Notes: generated by a model not told the origin, from the sequence alone. A DNA stretch of 64,000 nt from Terriglobia bacterium (GCA_020072645.1 JAIQGK010000009.1:186001-250000); one strand, 5' to 3'. Shown: positions 41,907-50,877, counted from the first letter of the stretch. Translations and numbers: made by a program.

Positions 41907-43580
41907 TTACTCCGGCGCTTCATACGCGCCCAGGTCAAATGCCTTTCCTTGCGGACGCTCCACACCATCTTTATCCGTCGCGCCGCCCTTGCTCAGATCA
42001 AATGGATTATTCGGCAGCACGGTTGCGCCCGCATCGCGTGCCGGGCTGGCGCCGCGCAAATGGAAATCAAATTTTCCCAGATCGATGAATTGCGGATCGG
42101 CGTTTATGTTTGCAGCGGTCTGCCCCGGCGCGTTCCCTGCTCCGAACCACAGATTTTTCTCGCCGGTAATCTGCGCTTTGTTGCCGTCAAGATAAACTTC
42201 TCCGGGCAGCTGATACACAATGTTATTGCGCAGACGGAGCGTCAATCCCGCCGGCGCGGCCCCCACGCTAAACGCGCCGCGTGAACCGTCAGAGTTTCGC
42301 GAGCGATTGGCTGCGCAGTCGTACAAAGTATTGTTGAATACTTCCACGGCGCCTGTGCCCACAGGGCCGGTGTTCGTGATGCCCGCAACATAGATACAGG
42401 AAAAAGCGCCGCCGCCATCTTTAGGATCGGCCACGCCAACGTGATAGATCACGTTGTTATACGCCTCCACCGGGCCTTTGCTGGGATCGACGGTGGCAAA
42501 GTTTATTCCGTTGCAGCTATCGCCATGGATAAGGTTGTCATGCACGTGAAGATCAAACTGGTCATGGCCTGTCTGGTCGCGCGCGCCGCAATCCGGGCGG
42601 CACAGCGGCGACGAATGGAACTGCACGGCGCGGCACGTCATGTTGTCATGAATATGGTTCCAGCCAACGTCAATGTGGTTGGAGTCCGTGCTGAAATACA
42701 CCGCGTGATAAAACTTTGACGCCACCGGTCCCGCGCCGGCATTGTGCACTTCATTCCCATAAAACTTTATGCCGCTGGCGCCGCTCGCTTGCACGCATCC
42801 CACCTGGCCATCGCCGCCGGGACATTCAATGTCATTGCCAACAATCTTCCAGCCCGCGCCACCCATATCAATCGCCTGCTTGCCGCCGATGATATGCAGT
42901 TGCGAGATCACCCAGTAATCCTCGCGCGCCTGAATGTTCGGCGTGCGAATGCCATAGTCCAGGCCGTACGCTTTGCCAATCGTCGCGCGCGCTCCCGGAT
43001 ACGCCACCAGCGCCTTGGGCGCGCCCGCTTTGCCGGAGTTGTTGCCGCCATCGCGGTCCATGCTCATGTACGCGGTAAAGTGGTCTTCAGAAGTTTGCGC
43101 CACGCCGTCTTTTATATAAGTCACGTCGCCCGCGGACATGCGGTCCTTGGCATGGACAATCGTTTTCCACGGCGATTGAACGCTTCCATTGCGCCGGTCA
43201 CTGCCATTCACCGCGACGAAATAAATCTTTCCCGCGCGGACAGTGAAAGGCAGACCGTTGCTTGCGCCGTCGCCACTCTTCCCTTTCACGTTCACGACGA
43301 TCGGGCCCGTCTTCGCCGCAGGCCCCAGTTGAAAGGTGATCTTCGTATCAGACCATATAGGATAGTCCGCCGCCGCGCCGCCGCCGATTGTTATTGTTGA
43401 AGCGCCGCGCTCCGCGCCAAAGCCCTTGCCCCAGATCGTCACCCAGACGCCCAGATTTTTCTGTCCGCCAACGTTGGGGCCGCTTTCAAGGTCAGAGAAA
43501 AAGATGCGGGGCGGAGATTGTGCGGCAAGAGACAGCGGCAACACGAGCAACAGCGCGAGGGCGAGCAAGAATTTCATCAA
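41907..43580 (-). CDS. secreted beta-helix protein with IPT/TIG domain, paralogue of 8841
   Basis: 557 residues with a signal peptide (MMKFLLALALLLVLPLSLAA). Domain order is the same as the protein at 8841-10571, and whole segments are near identical (VGWNHIHDN, HVHDNLIHGDSCNGINF, VDPSKGPVEAYNN). It has an IPT/TIG domain at about 25-115 and then a right-handed parallel beta-helix. The two genes lie on opposite strands about 31 kb apart, bracketing the EPS locus. Function unknown; possibly an exported polysaccharide-binding or -modifying protein. Confidence 0.78.
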   Translation of the reverse strand: MMKFLLALALLLVLPLSLAAQSPPRIFFSDLESGPNVGGQKNLGVWVTIWGKGFGAERGASTITIGGGAAADYPIWSDTKITFQLGPAAKTGPIVVNVKGKSGDGASNGLPFTVRAGKIYFVAVNGSDRRNGSVQSPWKTIVHAKDRMSAGDVTYIKDGVAQTSEDHFTAYMSMDRDGGNNSGKAGAPKALVAYPGARATIGKAYGLDYGIRTPNIQAREDYWVISQLHIIGGKQAIDMGGAGWKIVGNDIECPGGDGQVGCVQASGASGIKFYGNEVHNAGAGPVASKFYHAVYFSTDSNHIDVGWNHIHDNMTCRAVQFHSSPLCRPDCGARDQTGHDQFDLHVHDNLIHGDSCNGINFATVDPSKGPVEAYNNVIYHVGVADPKDGGGAFSCIYVAGITNTGPVGTGAVEVFNNTLYDCAANRSRNSDGSRGAFSVGAAPAGLTLRLRNNIVYQLPGEVYLDGNKAQITGEKNLWFGAGNAPGQTAANINADPQFIDLGKFDFHLRGASPARDAGATVLPNNPFDLSKGGATDKDGVERPQGKAFDLGAYEAPE

Positions 43581-43770
43581 GGAGTATTAGAACACGGTGC
43601 GGGGAGAAAAGATTCTCACCTCGCACCGCAGGTCCTGCTGATCGTGTCATCCGTTACAAGAGTTCCTCCGCTTCCTCCGTTCCTCTGTGTTTCAAGGATT
43701 TTGGCGTTATCCACGCTCATCCGCGTTAATCTGCGGACAAACCTTTTTGCTTTTCATTTTGGCAATCTCC

Positions 43771-44622
43771 CTAGTGTCCCATCAGCGATCTCAGCTCAAT
43801 CACCTCAATGGGACACTCCGGCCAGTTATGCTCCCAGCACACAATCAGGTCGCATCCATTCGGATCGTGCAGATGTTGCAGAAAATTGCGGCTTTGATAT
43901 TCAAATTCAATCCATATCGGCTGCCATTTTCCGCCCTCCACGCGGCGCATCGCTTCGCAATCCGGAAACGCCGCTTGCAGACCTGTCACCATAAAACCCA
44001 GTTCCACCGCCAGGGAACCAAATAGAAACAGCACCCCCGCCTCATTCGTCGGACAATACGCCAGCGCGCAAGGCTTCATCGGGGCTCCATATAATGGCCT
44101 GTCAATTAGCGCCTTCCACCGCTTCAAGGATTGTTCCCCCTGCTCTTGCATCATGGATCCCTCGGCTTTTTTGTCATTCGCCGTAATCAGTTCCAGGATG
44201 TCCTTCCATTCCTCTGCCAGTCCGTGCTTCTCTGCATATTGTTTCAATCCGTATGGGACGTGTTTCCAACTTCCAAAACGCATTCTCAGTGGCGTTTCAC
44301 TGTAGTTGCCAAGGTGGGTGTATTCCAACACGCTGGGGATCTTCTTTAGCTGTCTTGCTACGGTAGCCCAGTCTCGAAACAAATCCGGCATGTCCGCCTT
44401 CCGGCTGTCTCCTTCGGTCCTAAGCTTGCAGTCTCGGAGGGCCCAGCTGTACTTGCCAAAGTGCTTTCTAATGGCCGATTCACTCACCTTGCTCGTCCTT
44501 TGCAGATCTGTAAGGCTCGGCACGCGTCCCAGCTTTTCTGCGCACCTGGTAATGGCGGACATAATCTCTTCTTTCGTCTTGCCCGGTTTGCGTATCTTCC
44601 TGTTTGCTTTTTGATTGGTCAT
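43771..44622 (-). CDS. protein with homing-endonuclease-associated (HNH-type) repeats
   Basis: 283 residues. The N-terminal 130 residues hold two or three repeats with the pattern G-x2-P-x-L-x-D/E...FGKYSWAL or FGSWKHVPYG, as in homing-endonuclease-associated repeats that bind DNA as small helical modules. The C-terminal domain (about 185-283) has IEFEYQSRNFLQ and DLIVCWEHNW, which resembles a PD-(D/E)xK-like nuclease core but lacks a clear catalytic Lys. It could be a DNA-binding nuclease, but I cannot confirm that. A single gene, flanked by spacers. Confidence 0.5.
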   Translation of the reverse strand: MTNQKANRKIRKPGKTKEEIMSAITRCAEKLGRVPSLTDLQRTSKVSESAIRKHFGKYSWALRDCKLRTEGDSRKADMPDLFRDWATVARQLKKIPSVLEYTHLGNYSETPLRMRFGSWKHVPYGLKQYAEKHGLAEEWKDILELITANDKKAEGSMMQEQGEQSLKRWKALIDRPLYGAPMKPCALAYCPTNEAGVLFLFGSLAVELGFMVTGLQAAFPDCEAMRRVEGGKWQPIWIEFEYQSRNFLQHLHDPNGCDLIVCWEHNWPECPIEVIELRSLMGH

Positions 44623-44640
44623 CTTCTTCTCCCAATAAAA

Positions 44641-44666
44641 AAGCCACCCAGGTTTTTGGGTGGCTT
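44641..44666. terminator. hairpin upstream of the 43771 gene, possible bidirectional terminator
   Basis: Stem AAGCCACCC / GGGTGGCTT around AGGTTTTT, with A-runs on the left and TTTAGATTTTT on the right. It lies just before the start of the minus-strand gene, so it most likely ends some transcript coming from the left or acts as an attenuator. Confidence 0.5.
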
Positions 44667-45164
44667 TAGATTTTTCAAAACTGTGGTCTTATTTGCTGGT
44701 TGCTGAATGCTGCTTGGGTGACTTCAGGTTTTTAAAATTTGCAATTTGCTATTGCTGGACGAGCGGACGTGATTTCGTTAAACGGGCTATATGGAGCGCA
44801 GCCGCCCTCGGTGCGTGCTGTACTACGGCACAGGCACTCTTGCCTGTTGTGTGCATTTGGGTTTGTTCGGACAACGTAGAGCGCAAGCTAGGGTCCTATC
44901 AATGCCCGATTTTGCTTAATGGGATTGAGAAGCCCTCGCCTGCTTGGATTATGAATTTACACGGAGCTCACTCACGTGTGCGCGGACAGATATTCACAAG
45001 GACTCGTGCCTGTCCGTTACCAAATACCAATTACTAAATACCAAATAGAAGGGATGAATGAATCTGAAACACAAAAGCTAATTGCCAGTTGCTAATTGCT
45101 TAGCTGCTAGCTGCTTTTTCGCACACCACGGCCCCCTACCAAAGGAGCTTTTTCATTCCGAAAT
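44667..45164. other. long spacer without a gene
   Basis: No protein family recognised. There is a palindrome ACAGGCA-CTCT-TGCCTGT near 44828-44845 and low-complexity repeats (CAATTTGCTATTGC, GCTAATTGC) around 44740-45110. It looks like non-coding sequence. Confidence 0.4.
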
Positions 45165-45332
45165 GAAGCCTCAGCCGGCTCACACTTCAGGTCCTAAGGG
45201 GCCGCGGTAACTGGGACCCAAACGGTAGGCCACAGACCACAGAGTTGCAGGCCGTTTCGGGTTTCCCCGGCCAGCAAGCCTTTGTCGCTTGCTGCTCCTC
45301 CCGCCGACGCCGCTCCCGGCTGAAGTACCCTC
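45165..45332 (-). ncRNA. candidate structured non-coding RNA (possibly 6S-like)
   Basis: The minus strand folds into a closed element. A closing helix pairs CTTCAGCCGG (45316-45325) with CCGGCTGAGG (45169-45178). Inside are a hairpin AGCAAGC / GCTTGCT (45273-45293) and a second stem GGCCG / CGGCC (45250-45272). A promoter fits in front: -35 TTGCTT (45359-45364) and -10 TATATT (45335-45340), spacer 18. Size of about 160 nt and a long closing helix with a central unpaired part resemble 6S RNA, but I could not match a known consensus. No open frame here looks like a protein. Confidence 0.45.
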
Positions 45333-45677
45333 ACAATATAGCAAATATAGGGCGAACAAAGCAATAGAAAAGTGATGGATTTTGAGAAAAAATAGCGCGA
45401 TTCGGTTCCCCCCACACTACGAGGTCAATCCTGCCAATAGCCGTTAAAAAGCGATCAACATTCTATGGGATCAGCAATTTCAGCACACGAAATCGCCAGA
45501 ACCAGCGACGATTCAGCCCGGAGTCGCGAAACAGTCTAGCTGTGAAGCGTAAGCCTGGGTCGATTTTTAGAGCAGAAGAGGAGCCCCGTAGGCGGCCACA
45601 CCAAACGCGCGGTCTTCTTCCTGTTGGGTTATGCGGCGACACCCAAATGCGTCCTGATCACAATGCGTCTCCACCGC

Positions 45678-45711
45678 GACACAAGTGTCAGGGCCCGACT
45701 TCAGTCGGGCC
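45678..45711. repeat. REP-like compound palindrome
   Basis: Palindrome GACAC-AA-GTGTC at 45678-45689 is followed directly by GGCCCGAC-TTCA-GTCGGGCC at 45692-45711. This paired-hairpin layout is typical of intergenic REP elements. The open frame over it (minus strand 45567-45806) is not a credible protein. Confidence 0.55.
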
Positions 45712-45829
45712 GAAAATCTGAAAAACAAGTCCTTTCCACTCTGCCGACGGCCCGCGCGCAGCGAAGCGGAGCGCGCAAAACTTGAGGGGATTTGATCTTC
45801 CATCATCGGATTCGGTAAGGTGCGAACGA

Positions 45830-47128
45830 TTACTTAGCAGTCTTTTGGATCCTCGGCGCCGGAATCTCACAACTCCTGCGTCTAACCGGCATTGGCCCTC
45901 CGCCGCTTGCATCAACAATTGCCTGTAATGCGGCGTTGATGCCGGGAAGTCGCAAGGCCATACCGGCTAATGCATAACCAAGATTCACATGCTCCATGGC
46001 CCGCGCCAGCGCAGCCAGCCCATCGTCTTCAACTGCGTCTGATTCGTAGGTCATCCTCTCCAGATTGCGCCGTGGATGGTCTTCAGCCGCAACAACCTCC
46101 AGCCCAATAGGCGTCAAGCTTTTCAGGAAGGCCGCCATCTGGGAACACTTGAAGCAATCTTCTGCAAGATAAATGCGCGCCGGCTGGTTAATTGCAGGAC
46201 GCCACCGCGGCAGCCAGTTTCGTACCTGCCTGCGATAGTCAAGAAAGCTTTGACCATAGCGCTGTCGCAAATCACTGTCTTCGTCCCAGTGTGCCAGGCC
46301 GGCGCTGTACACAATGGAAACCAGAGATCCCAGCAGCAGCCATGGGAGCCTTAGCCCAATAGCCATCACAATCAGCAACAGCGCTGTGGAACTCTGCATG
46401 GGATTGGCAATGTAACGGTAAATACCGCTGCGCACCAGTTGCTGTGGTGGATCAAAAGGCAGTGGCGTTCCCTGCCCGACTTTAGCAAACTCCTGCACCG
46501 CACTGACACCGGGCAGCGCGGCCAGAAAGATTGCTATCGCCAGCAAATGTAGATGGAGTGACGTGATGTGCGCCAACCGCTCAAGTCTTTCTGAGGCGTT
46601 GGCCACCGCCACGGTTGAAAGAAGGAACAAACCGCTGAAGCACACTGTCTGCAGGAGTGCCCGTCGCTTCACGCTGCGGCAATCGCGTGTCCAGCGGGCC
46701 AGCAAAAGGCCAGGGGCCACACATACGGACAAAGCAATGCATTCACCGATCAACCATCTCTTTCCCAGCATCACCACAGGAGCGCACATCGGCATCAGGA
46801 CCAGGTCGGCGATTCCCAGTACTATGGCCACGATCCATAGAGGTGTATAGCGAAACAGCAACCCGGCCGCAGTCCCCCAGAAAGCTGACCATCCGATCCA
46901 GAGGTCCACGGGCATTCCGAACAAGGTGCCGCCGTTCACGCTGAAACTCCACCAGCCGAAATGCATTGCCATCAGGTTCACCCCGAGCAGCGCAGGCAGG
47001 TTCCACGCGGTTGCCAGCAGAGCGCCTGTGGCCTCTCGCTGCGCCGGCTTGCGCCAGTTCCAAAGCGCCAGCGCAGACACAAGCGGAACATACAGCGAGA
47101 TTGCCCGAATGATGAATGTGCGATTCAA
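45830..47128 (-). CDS. membrane methyltransferase-like protein fused to a thioredoxin-like/DCC tail
   Basis: 432 residues. Eight or nine membrane segments precede an isoprenylcysteine/phospholipid-methyltransferase-like region (about 220-300) with GIYRYIANPMQSSTALLLI, similar to the SAM-binding end of that family. A C-terminal domain (about 310-430) begins YLAEDCFKCSQM, a CxxC near residue 323 as in thioredoxin-like or DCC-family proteins, followed by SGGGPMPVRRRSC. Combination of the two is unusual. It ends the two-gene operon started by 47132-48004. Confidence 0.65.
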   Translation of the reverse strand: MNRTFIIRAISLYVPLVSALALWNWRKPAQREATGALLATAWNLPALLGVNLMAMHFGWWSFSVNGGTLFGMPVDLWIGWSAFWGTAAGLLFRYTPLWIVAIVLGIADLVLMPMCAPVVMLGKRWLIGECIALSVCVAPGLLLARWTRDCRSVKRRALLQTVCFSGLFLLSTVAVANASERLERLAHITSLHLHLLAIAIFLAALPGVSAVQEFAKVGQGTPLPFDPPQQLVRSGIYRYIANPMQSSTALLLIVMAIGLRLPWLLLGSLVSIVYSAGLAHWDEDSDLRQRYGQSFLDYRRQVRNWLPRWRPAINQPARIYLAEDCFKCSQMAAFLKSLTPIGLEVVAAEDHPRRNLERMTYESDAVEDDGLAALARAMEHVNLGYALAGMALRLPGINAALQAIVDASGGGPMPVRRRSCEIPAPRIQKTAK

Positions 47129-47131
47129 TGT

Positions 47132-48004
47132 TCACCTCGGCGTAGCTGCATCTTGAATCAGCTGGTCCGCCGCCAGGCGCGTTGCGTAGCGTTCCCACGG
47201 GCCAAAGTACCAGGCCGGATCCAGAAGGCGCCGATAGTGCAATGTCCATCGCACGCGTGTGTGGGAAGCATCCACGGCTGCCCACTCAACAGTGGACTCT
47301 TTCCACTTCAGCCAATGCGCCACATGGCTGGTGTCTGAAATGGAACGCCAACGCAACCGCCTGTCCGTGTGCTCAGCAACTTCCAGCACCAGATCGCCCG
47401 GCTTGCCTTCCCCTCCGGCAAAGTGAATGGTTTCGCGCGCGCCTACCGCAGTTCCCTGAATGTTTGCGCTCACAGGTCTGGGGAAGCCCATCCGCAGATA
47501 CAGTGGAAGAGTGCTGTTGGTCTTTGGCGGAGCGGCAAGCGCTGCATTCACCTGTTCTGGCGTTGCAACAAGCATGCGCTCCGCGGTTACCGTTTCCTCG
47601 CGGCTGAAAGATAAGCCCGGACGAGTGCCTTCACTGCTGATTGGAACCATCGTCAGAATAAGCACGCAGGAAACGATGGTGGACTGTTTATCGGCCCGGT
47701 CACGCGCAATGCCAATGATGATGGCGACCAAATAAAAGAGCGGTGATGCCATCAGGATGCAAATGAGCCCTTCGCCAAGAAACACGCCGGAAATGCCGAT
47801 GAAAAGCGTCACAGATTTCAATGCCGTTCCCGTAGCGCTGGCCGGCTTCGGCGTCAGCACGCAAAGAGCAGCGATCAGTGCGGGAATCCCGATAAAAAGC
47901 GCCGAGGTCTGTTCCAGCCGTTCAAACACCGTCACCCGGTACCACACGCTTGCCACCACTGCGCCTGCGATTGCAATAAGCCAGCCCAATTTCCGCTTAT
48001 CCAT
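47132..48004 (-). CDS. membrane protein with SRPBCC-like (polyketide cyclase) C-terminal domain
   Basis: 290 residues. The N-terminal 110 residues contain about four membrane segments. After a signal-like break comes an SRPBCC/START-like domain (about 130-285; pattern RERIHFAGGEGKPGDLVLEV and later RVRWTLHYRRLLDP). Such domains bind hydrophobic ligands. It is paired with the methyltransferase-like protein (3 bp gap). A promoter flanked by TGAAC operators lies upstream. Function unknown. Confidence 0.55.
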   Translation of the reverse strand: MDKRKLGWLIAIAGAVVASVWYRVTVFERLEQTSALFIGIPALIAALCVLTPKPASATGTALKSVTLFIGISGVFLGEGLICILMASPLFYLVAIIIGIARDRADKQSTIVSCVLILTMVPISSEGTRPGLSFSREETVTAERMLVATPEQVNAALAAPPKTNSTLPLYLRMGFPRPVSANIQGTAVGARETIHFAGGEGKPGDLVLEVAEHTDRRLRWRSISDTSHVAHWLKWKESTVEWAAVDASHTRVRWTLHYRRLLDPAWYFGPWERYATRLAADQLIQDAATPR

Positions 48005-48081
48005 GGTTCATTCCTTCCGCTGATGATTTGCAACTTCGCTGTGCCATCTGGGGGTTTTTGGCCATCAACGCTGCCCGAATT

Positions 48082-48143
48082 TGAACATGTTCATAATATG
48101 CCGCACGTAAATTTGGAAGTCAATGAAAATATGAACGTGTTCA
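48082..48143. promoter_or_regulatory. tandem TGAAC palindromes around a promoter
   Basis: Two 12-bp palindromes, TGAACATGTTCA at 48082-48093 and TGAACGTGTTCA at 48132-48143, are centred 50 bp apart. Between them a minus-strand promoter fits: -35 TTGACT (48118-48123) and -10 CATATT (48095-48100) with a 17-bp spacer. The layout suits a dimeric repressor, such as a TetR-family one, covering both promoter edges. The divergent plus-strand gene at 48260 may share it. No repressor gene lies nearby in the window. Confidence 0.6.
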
Positions 48144-48259
48144 AATAAAACGCGCAACCTCATGGATCTGCAAGGCTTAGCCGCACAGGCACATCCCGGA
48201 ACGCCAGGAGGTTTGATTGACGTTGTCTCTGATCACTACCATGATCATGAGTCCCTCGA

Positions 48260-49513
48260 ATGACCGACCCCATCCACACTCGTTGCTGCATTGCCGGAGG
48301 AGGACCAGCCGGCATGATGCTGGGCTTTCTTCTGGCCAGAGCGGGCGTGGATGTATGTGTGCTGGAAAAGCATGCGGATTTTCTGCGTGATTTCCGCGGT
48401 GACACCATTCATCCTTCAACGCTGGAACTGATGTATGAGCTGGGGATTCTGGAAGATTTTCTCAAGCGTCCGCATCAGGAAATACTTGAACTGGGCGGAC
48501 AGGTGGGCAAGGAGATGGTGACCATCGCCGATTTCCGCCACCTGCCAACCCATTGCAAGTTCCTGGCGCTCATGCCGCAGTGGGACTTCCTGAACTTTAT
48601 TGTCGAACATGCGCGGCAGTATCCGGCTTTCCGCCTCATGATGCAGACTGAGGTGGTTGATCTGCTAGAAGACAACGGCGCAATCGCGGGCGTGGTTGCG
48701 AAGACGCCCACAGGCGTGATGGAGATTCGCGCGGATCTTACAGTCGGCGCAGACGGCCGCCATTCTGTGGTGCGTGAACGCGCCAGGTTGCAGGTCATCG
48801 ACCTGGGCGCGCCCATGGATGTCTTCTGGATGCGCTTGAGCCGGCGCTCTACCGATCCGGCGCAGACTTTTGGCCACGTGGAACCCGGCAAGATCTTTGT
48901 AATGCTGGACCGTGAAGATTACTGGCAGTGCGCGTACGTGATTCCCAAGGGCCGGGGTGAAGAGATCAAGAGCAAGGGGCTAACCGCTTTCCGCGAAGAG
49001 ATTGCCGCACTGTCTCCGTTTCTCCGCGACCGCGTGGAGGAATTGCGAGACTGGAAAGATATAAGCCTGCTTACTGTGGCGGTGGACCGGCTGGCGCGCT
49101 GGTTTCGTCCGGGGTTGTTGTGCATTGGCGATGCGGCGCATGCCATGTCGCCGATTGGAGGTGTTGGAATCAACCTGGCCATTCAGGACGCAGTGGCTGC
49201 CGCGAATATCCTAAGCAGCAAGCTGCGGCAAGGAACTCCTTCTGTCGAAGATCTTCAGGCAGTGCAGCGCCGACGGATGTTTCCAACACGGGCCACGCAA
49301 CGCATGCAACTGGTGATACAGAACAACGTGATCAGGCGCGTACTGGGCGCGACAAAACCCATATCGCTTCCCTGGTTTCTAAAATTGTTCCGTCGATTTC
49401 CCTACCTTCGCCGCTTCCCCGCGCGCGTGGTTGGCATTGGATTCCGGCCGGAGCACATCAGGACGGGTGCGCAGGAAAAGATGGGCTCTCGATCAATGAT
49501 CGATGATCACTGA
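48260..49513 (+). CDS. FAD-dependent monooxygenase (PHBH/UbiH type)
   Basis: 417 residues. FAD-binding GxGxxG in CCIAGGGPAGMMLGFLLA near residues 8-24, DG motif VGADGRHSVVRE, and the second FAD motif GDAAHAMSPIGGVGINLAI near 290. These are the flavoprotein hydroxylase motifs. Substrate unknown, probably an aromatic compound or lipid quinone. It is preceded by the tandem TGAAC operators and is divergent from the membrane proteins, so both units may answer to one regulator. Confidence 0.85.
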   Translation: MTDPIHTRCCIAGGGPAGMMLGFLLARAGVDVCVLEKHADFLRDFRGDTIHPSTLELMYELGILEDFLKRPHQEILELGGQVGKEMVTIADFRHLPTHCKFLALMPQWDFLNFIVEHARQYPAFRLMMQTEVVDLLEDNGAIAGVVAKTPTGVMEIRADLTVGADGRHSVVRERARLQVIDLGAPMDVFWMRLSRRSTDPAQTFGHVEPGKIFVMLDREDYWQCAYVIPKGRGEEIKSKGLTAFREEIAALSPFLRDRVEELRDWKDISLLTVAVDRLARWFRPGLLCIGDAAHAMSPIGGVGINLAIQDAVAAANILSSKLRQGTPSVEDLQAVQRRRMFPTRATQRMQLVIQNNVIRRVLGATKPISLPWFLKLFRRFPYLRRFPARVVGIGFRPEHIRTGAQEKMGSRSMIDDH

Positions 49514-49519
49514 TCACGA

Positions 49520-49762
49520 TCAATAATGTCTTCCTGGCTCCGCTATGGGCTGCCGATGTGTCGGCTTTGACGTGCGCTGAACGATCCGAAGTTCATCCCA
49601 GTCAAAGGCAAACTGTTTGCCGCACTTCAGGCAGGTAACATACGTTCCCGTTTGCCATGCGGCAGCAGGTCTGGGTTCGCCGGGCCTGGGTGAAAAGGGA
49701 AAGCTGAGTCGCCTGTGCCAGCAGCCGAACAGAATGTCAGTAAGTTTGAGTTCTACATGCAC
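49520..49762 (-). CDS. small zinc-ribbon-like protein
   Basis: 80 residues. An N-terminal CWHRRLSFPFSPRP is followed by TYVTCLKCGKQFAFDWDELRIV. The Cys-His and Cys-x2-Cys pair could bind zinc. I do not assign a function. It lies on the minus strand converging with the monooxygenase. A CRP-like site lies upstream at 49812-49827. Confidence 0.5.
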   Translation of the reverse strand: MHVELKLTDILFGCWHRRLSFPFSPRPGEPRPAAAWQTGTYVTCLKCGKQFAFDWDELRIVQRTSKPTHRQPIAEPGRHY

Positions 49763-49811
49763 GGGCTCTTATTCCTTGAGCCCAATGTAAATGGAGGTGA
49801 TGATCGCAGAC

Positions 49812-49827
49812 AGTGACACAGATCACA
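49812..49827. promoter_or_regulatory. CRP-like binding site
   Basis: AGTGA-N6-TCACA, one mismatch from TGTGA-N6-TCACA. It lies about 50 bp upstream of the small zinc-ribbon gene start (49762). Confidence 0.35.
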
Positions 49828-49893
49828 AGCAACGCCGTAGTACTCGCGGGATCGCCGCGAATGCTACAGAAATCCGAAATTAGCTCTCTCGTG

Positions 49894-50877
49894 TCAGACT
49901 CTGCCCGTCGTCAGCACCACTTTGCCTGTCGACTTGCGTTGCCGCAGCAGTTCCATGGCCGAGGCGGCATCCTTGAGGTCCAAGTGTTGCGAGACGTGTG
50001 GCTTGAGTTTGCCTTCTTCAAACCAGCGCAGCAGTTTGCTGTAGGAGTCGCGCAGAAGCTCCGGCTTGCGCGGCTGATGCGATCCCCAGTAAAAGCCGAT
50101 TACGTCAATGTTCTTGACCAGCACGATATTGGCGGGAATCTGGGGAATGCGTCCGGAAGTGAAACCGATAATAATGATGCGTCCGCACCATGCGATCGAG
50201 CGCAGGCCGGCGTCAAACGCGTCGCCGCCCACCGGATCATAGATCACATCGGCATTATGGCCGCCCGTAATGGCCTTCACCCGCTCGCGGATGTCTTCCC
50301 GCGAATAGTCAATCAGGTGGTCCGCGCCGTGCTCTTTGGCGATAGCAAGTTTTTCCGGGCCATTGGCGCACGCAATCACATGCGCGCCCATGGCTTTGCC
50401 AATTTCGACTGCTGTGAGCCCAACGCCACCAGCGGCGCCAAAGACCAGCAGCCATTCGCCGGACTGGAGATGCGCGCGCCAGTCAAACGCGCCGTGCGAC
50501 GTGCCATACGTCACGGGAAATCCCGCGGCGGAAATGAAATCCATGGAGTCAGGAATTTTGTATACGCGGCCCGCGTCAACCACAACCTCTTCCGCAAACG
50601 CGCCTGTACCGGTCAGCGCCATTACCCGATCGCCAACGCGCAAGCTGCTCACGCCCGCGCCCACTTCAGTGACCGTGCCGGAACATTCCATGCCGGGCGT
50701 AAACGGAAACGCGGGTTTCTCCTGGTATTGGCCGGAGATCAGCAGAAGGTCGGCAAAATTGATACCGGCGGCTTGCACGGCAATCCGCACCGCGCCATTT
50801 TTAATCGCTGGCGAAGGTACATCTTCAACCACCAGTTTTTCTGGACCACCCCATTCTTTGCACAGCACCGCGCGCAT
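49894..50877 (-). CDS. NADPH:quinone oxidoreductase (zinc-independent MDR family)
   Basis: 327 residues from ATG 50877, chosen for AAGGAG seven bases before it; the open frame extends to 50955. Motifs: AGINFADLLLISGQY (quinone oxidoreductase signature), GVSSLRVGDRVMALTGTGAF, and the NADPH-binding GAAGGVGLTAVEIGKAMGA. It has no structural-zinc cysteine cluster. It reduces quinones or alkenals with NADPH in the cytoplasm. Confidence 0.88.
   Translation of the reverse strand: MRAVLCKEWGGPEKLVVEDVPSPAIKNGAVRIAVQAAGINFADLLLISGQYQEKPAFPFTPGMECSGTVTEVGAGVSSLRVGDRVMALTGTGAFAEEVVVDAGRVYKIPDSMDFISAAGFPVTYGTSHGAFDWRAHLQSGEWLLVFGAAGGVGLTAVEIGKAMGAHVIACANGPEKLAIAKEHGADHLIDYSREDIRERVKAITGGHNADVIYDPVGGDAFDAGLRSIAWCGRIIIIGFTSGRIPQIPANIVLVKNIDVIGFYWGSHQPRKPELLRDSYSKLLRWFEEGKLKPHVSQHLDLKDAASAMELLRQRKSTGKVVLTTGRV

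Noticed and set aside
45567-45806. Minus-strand open frame over the REP-like palindrome
   Set aside because: The protein is made of palindrome sequence, with no credible domain.
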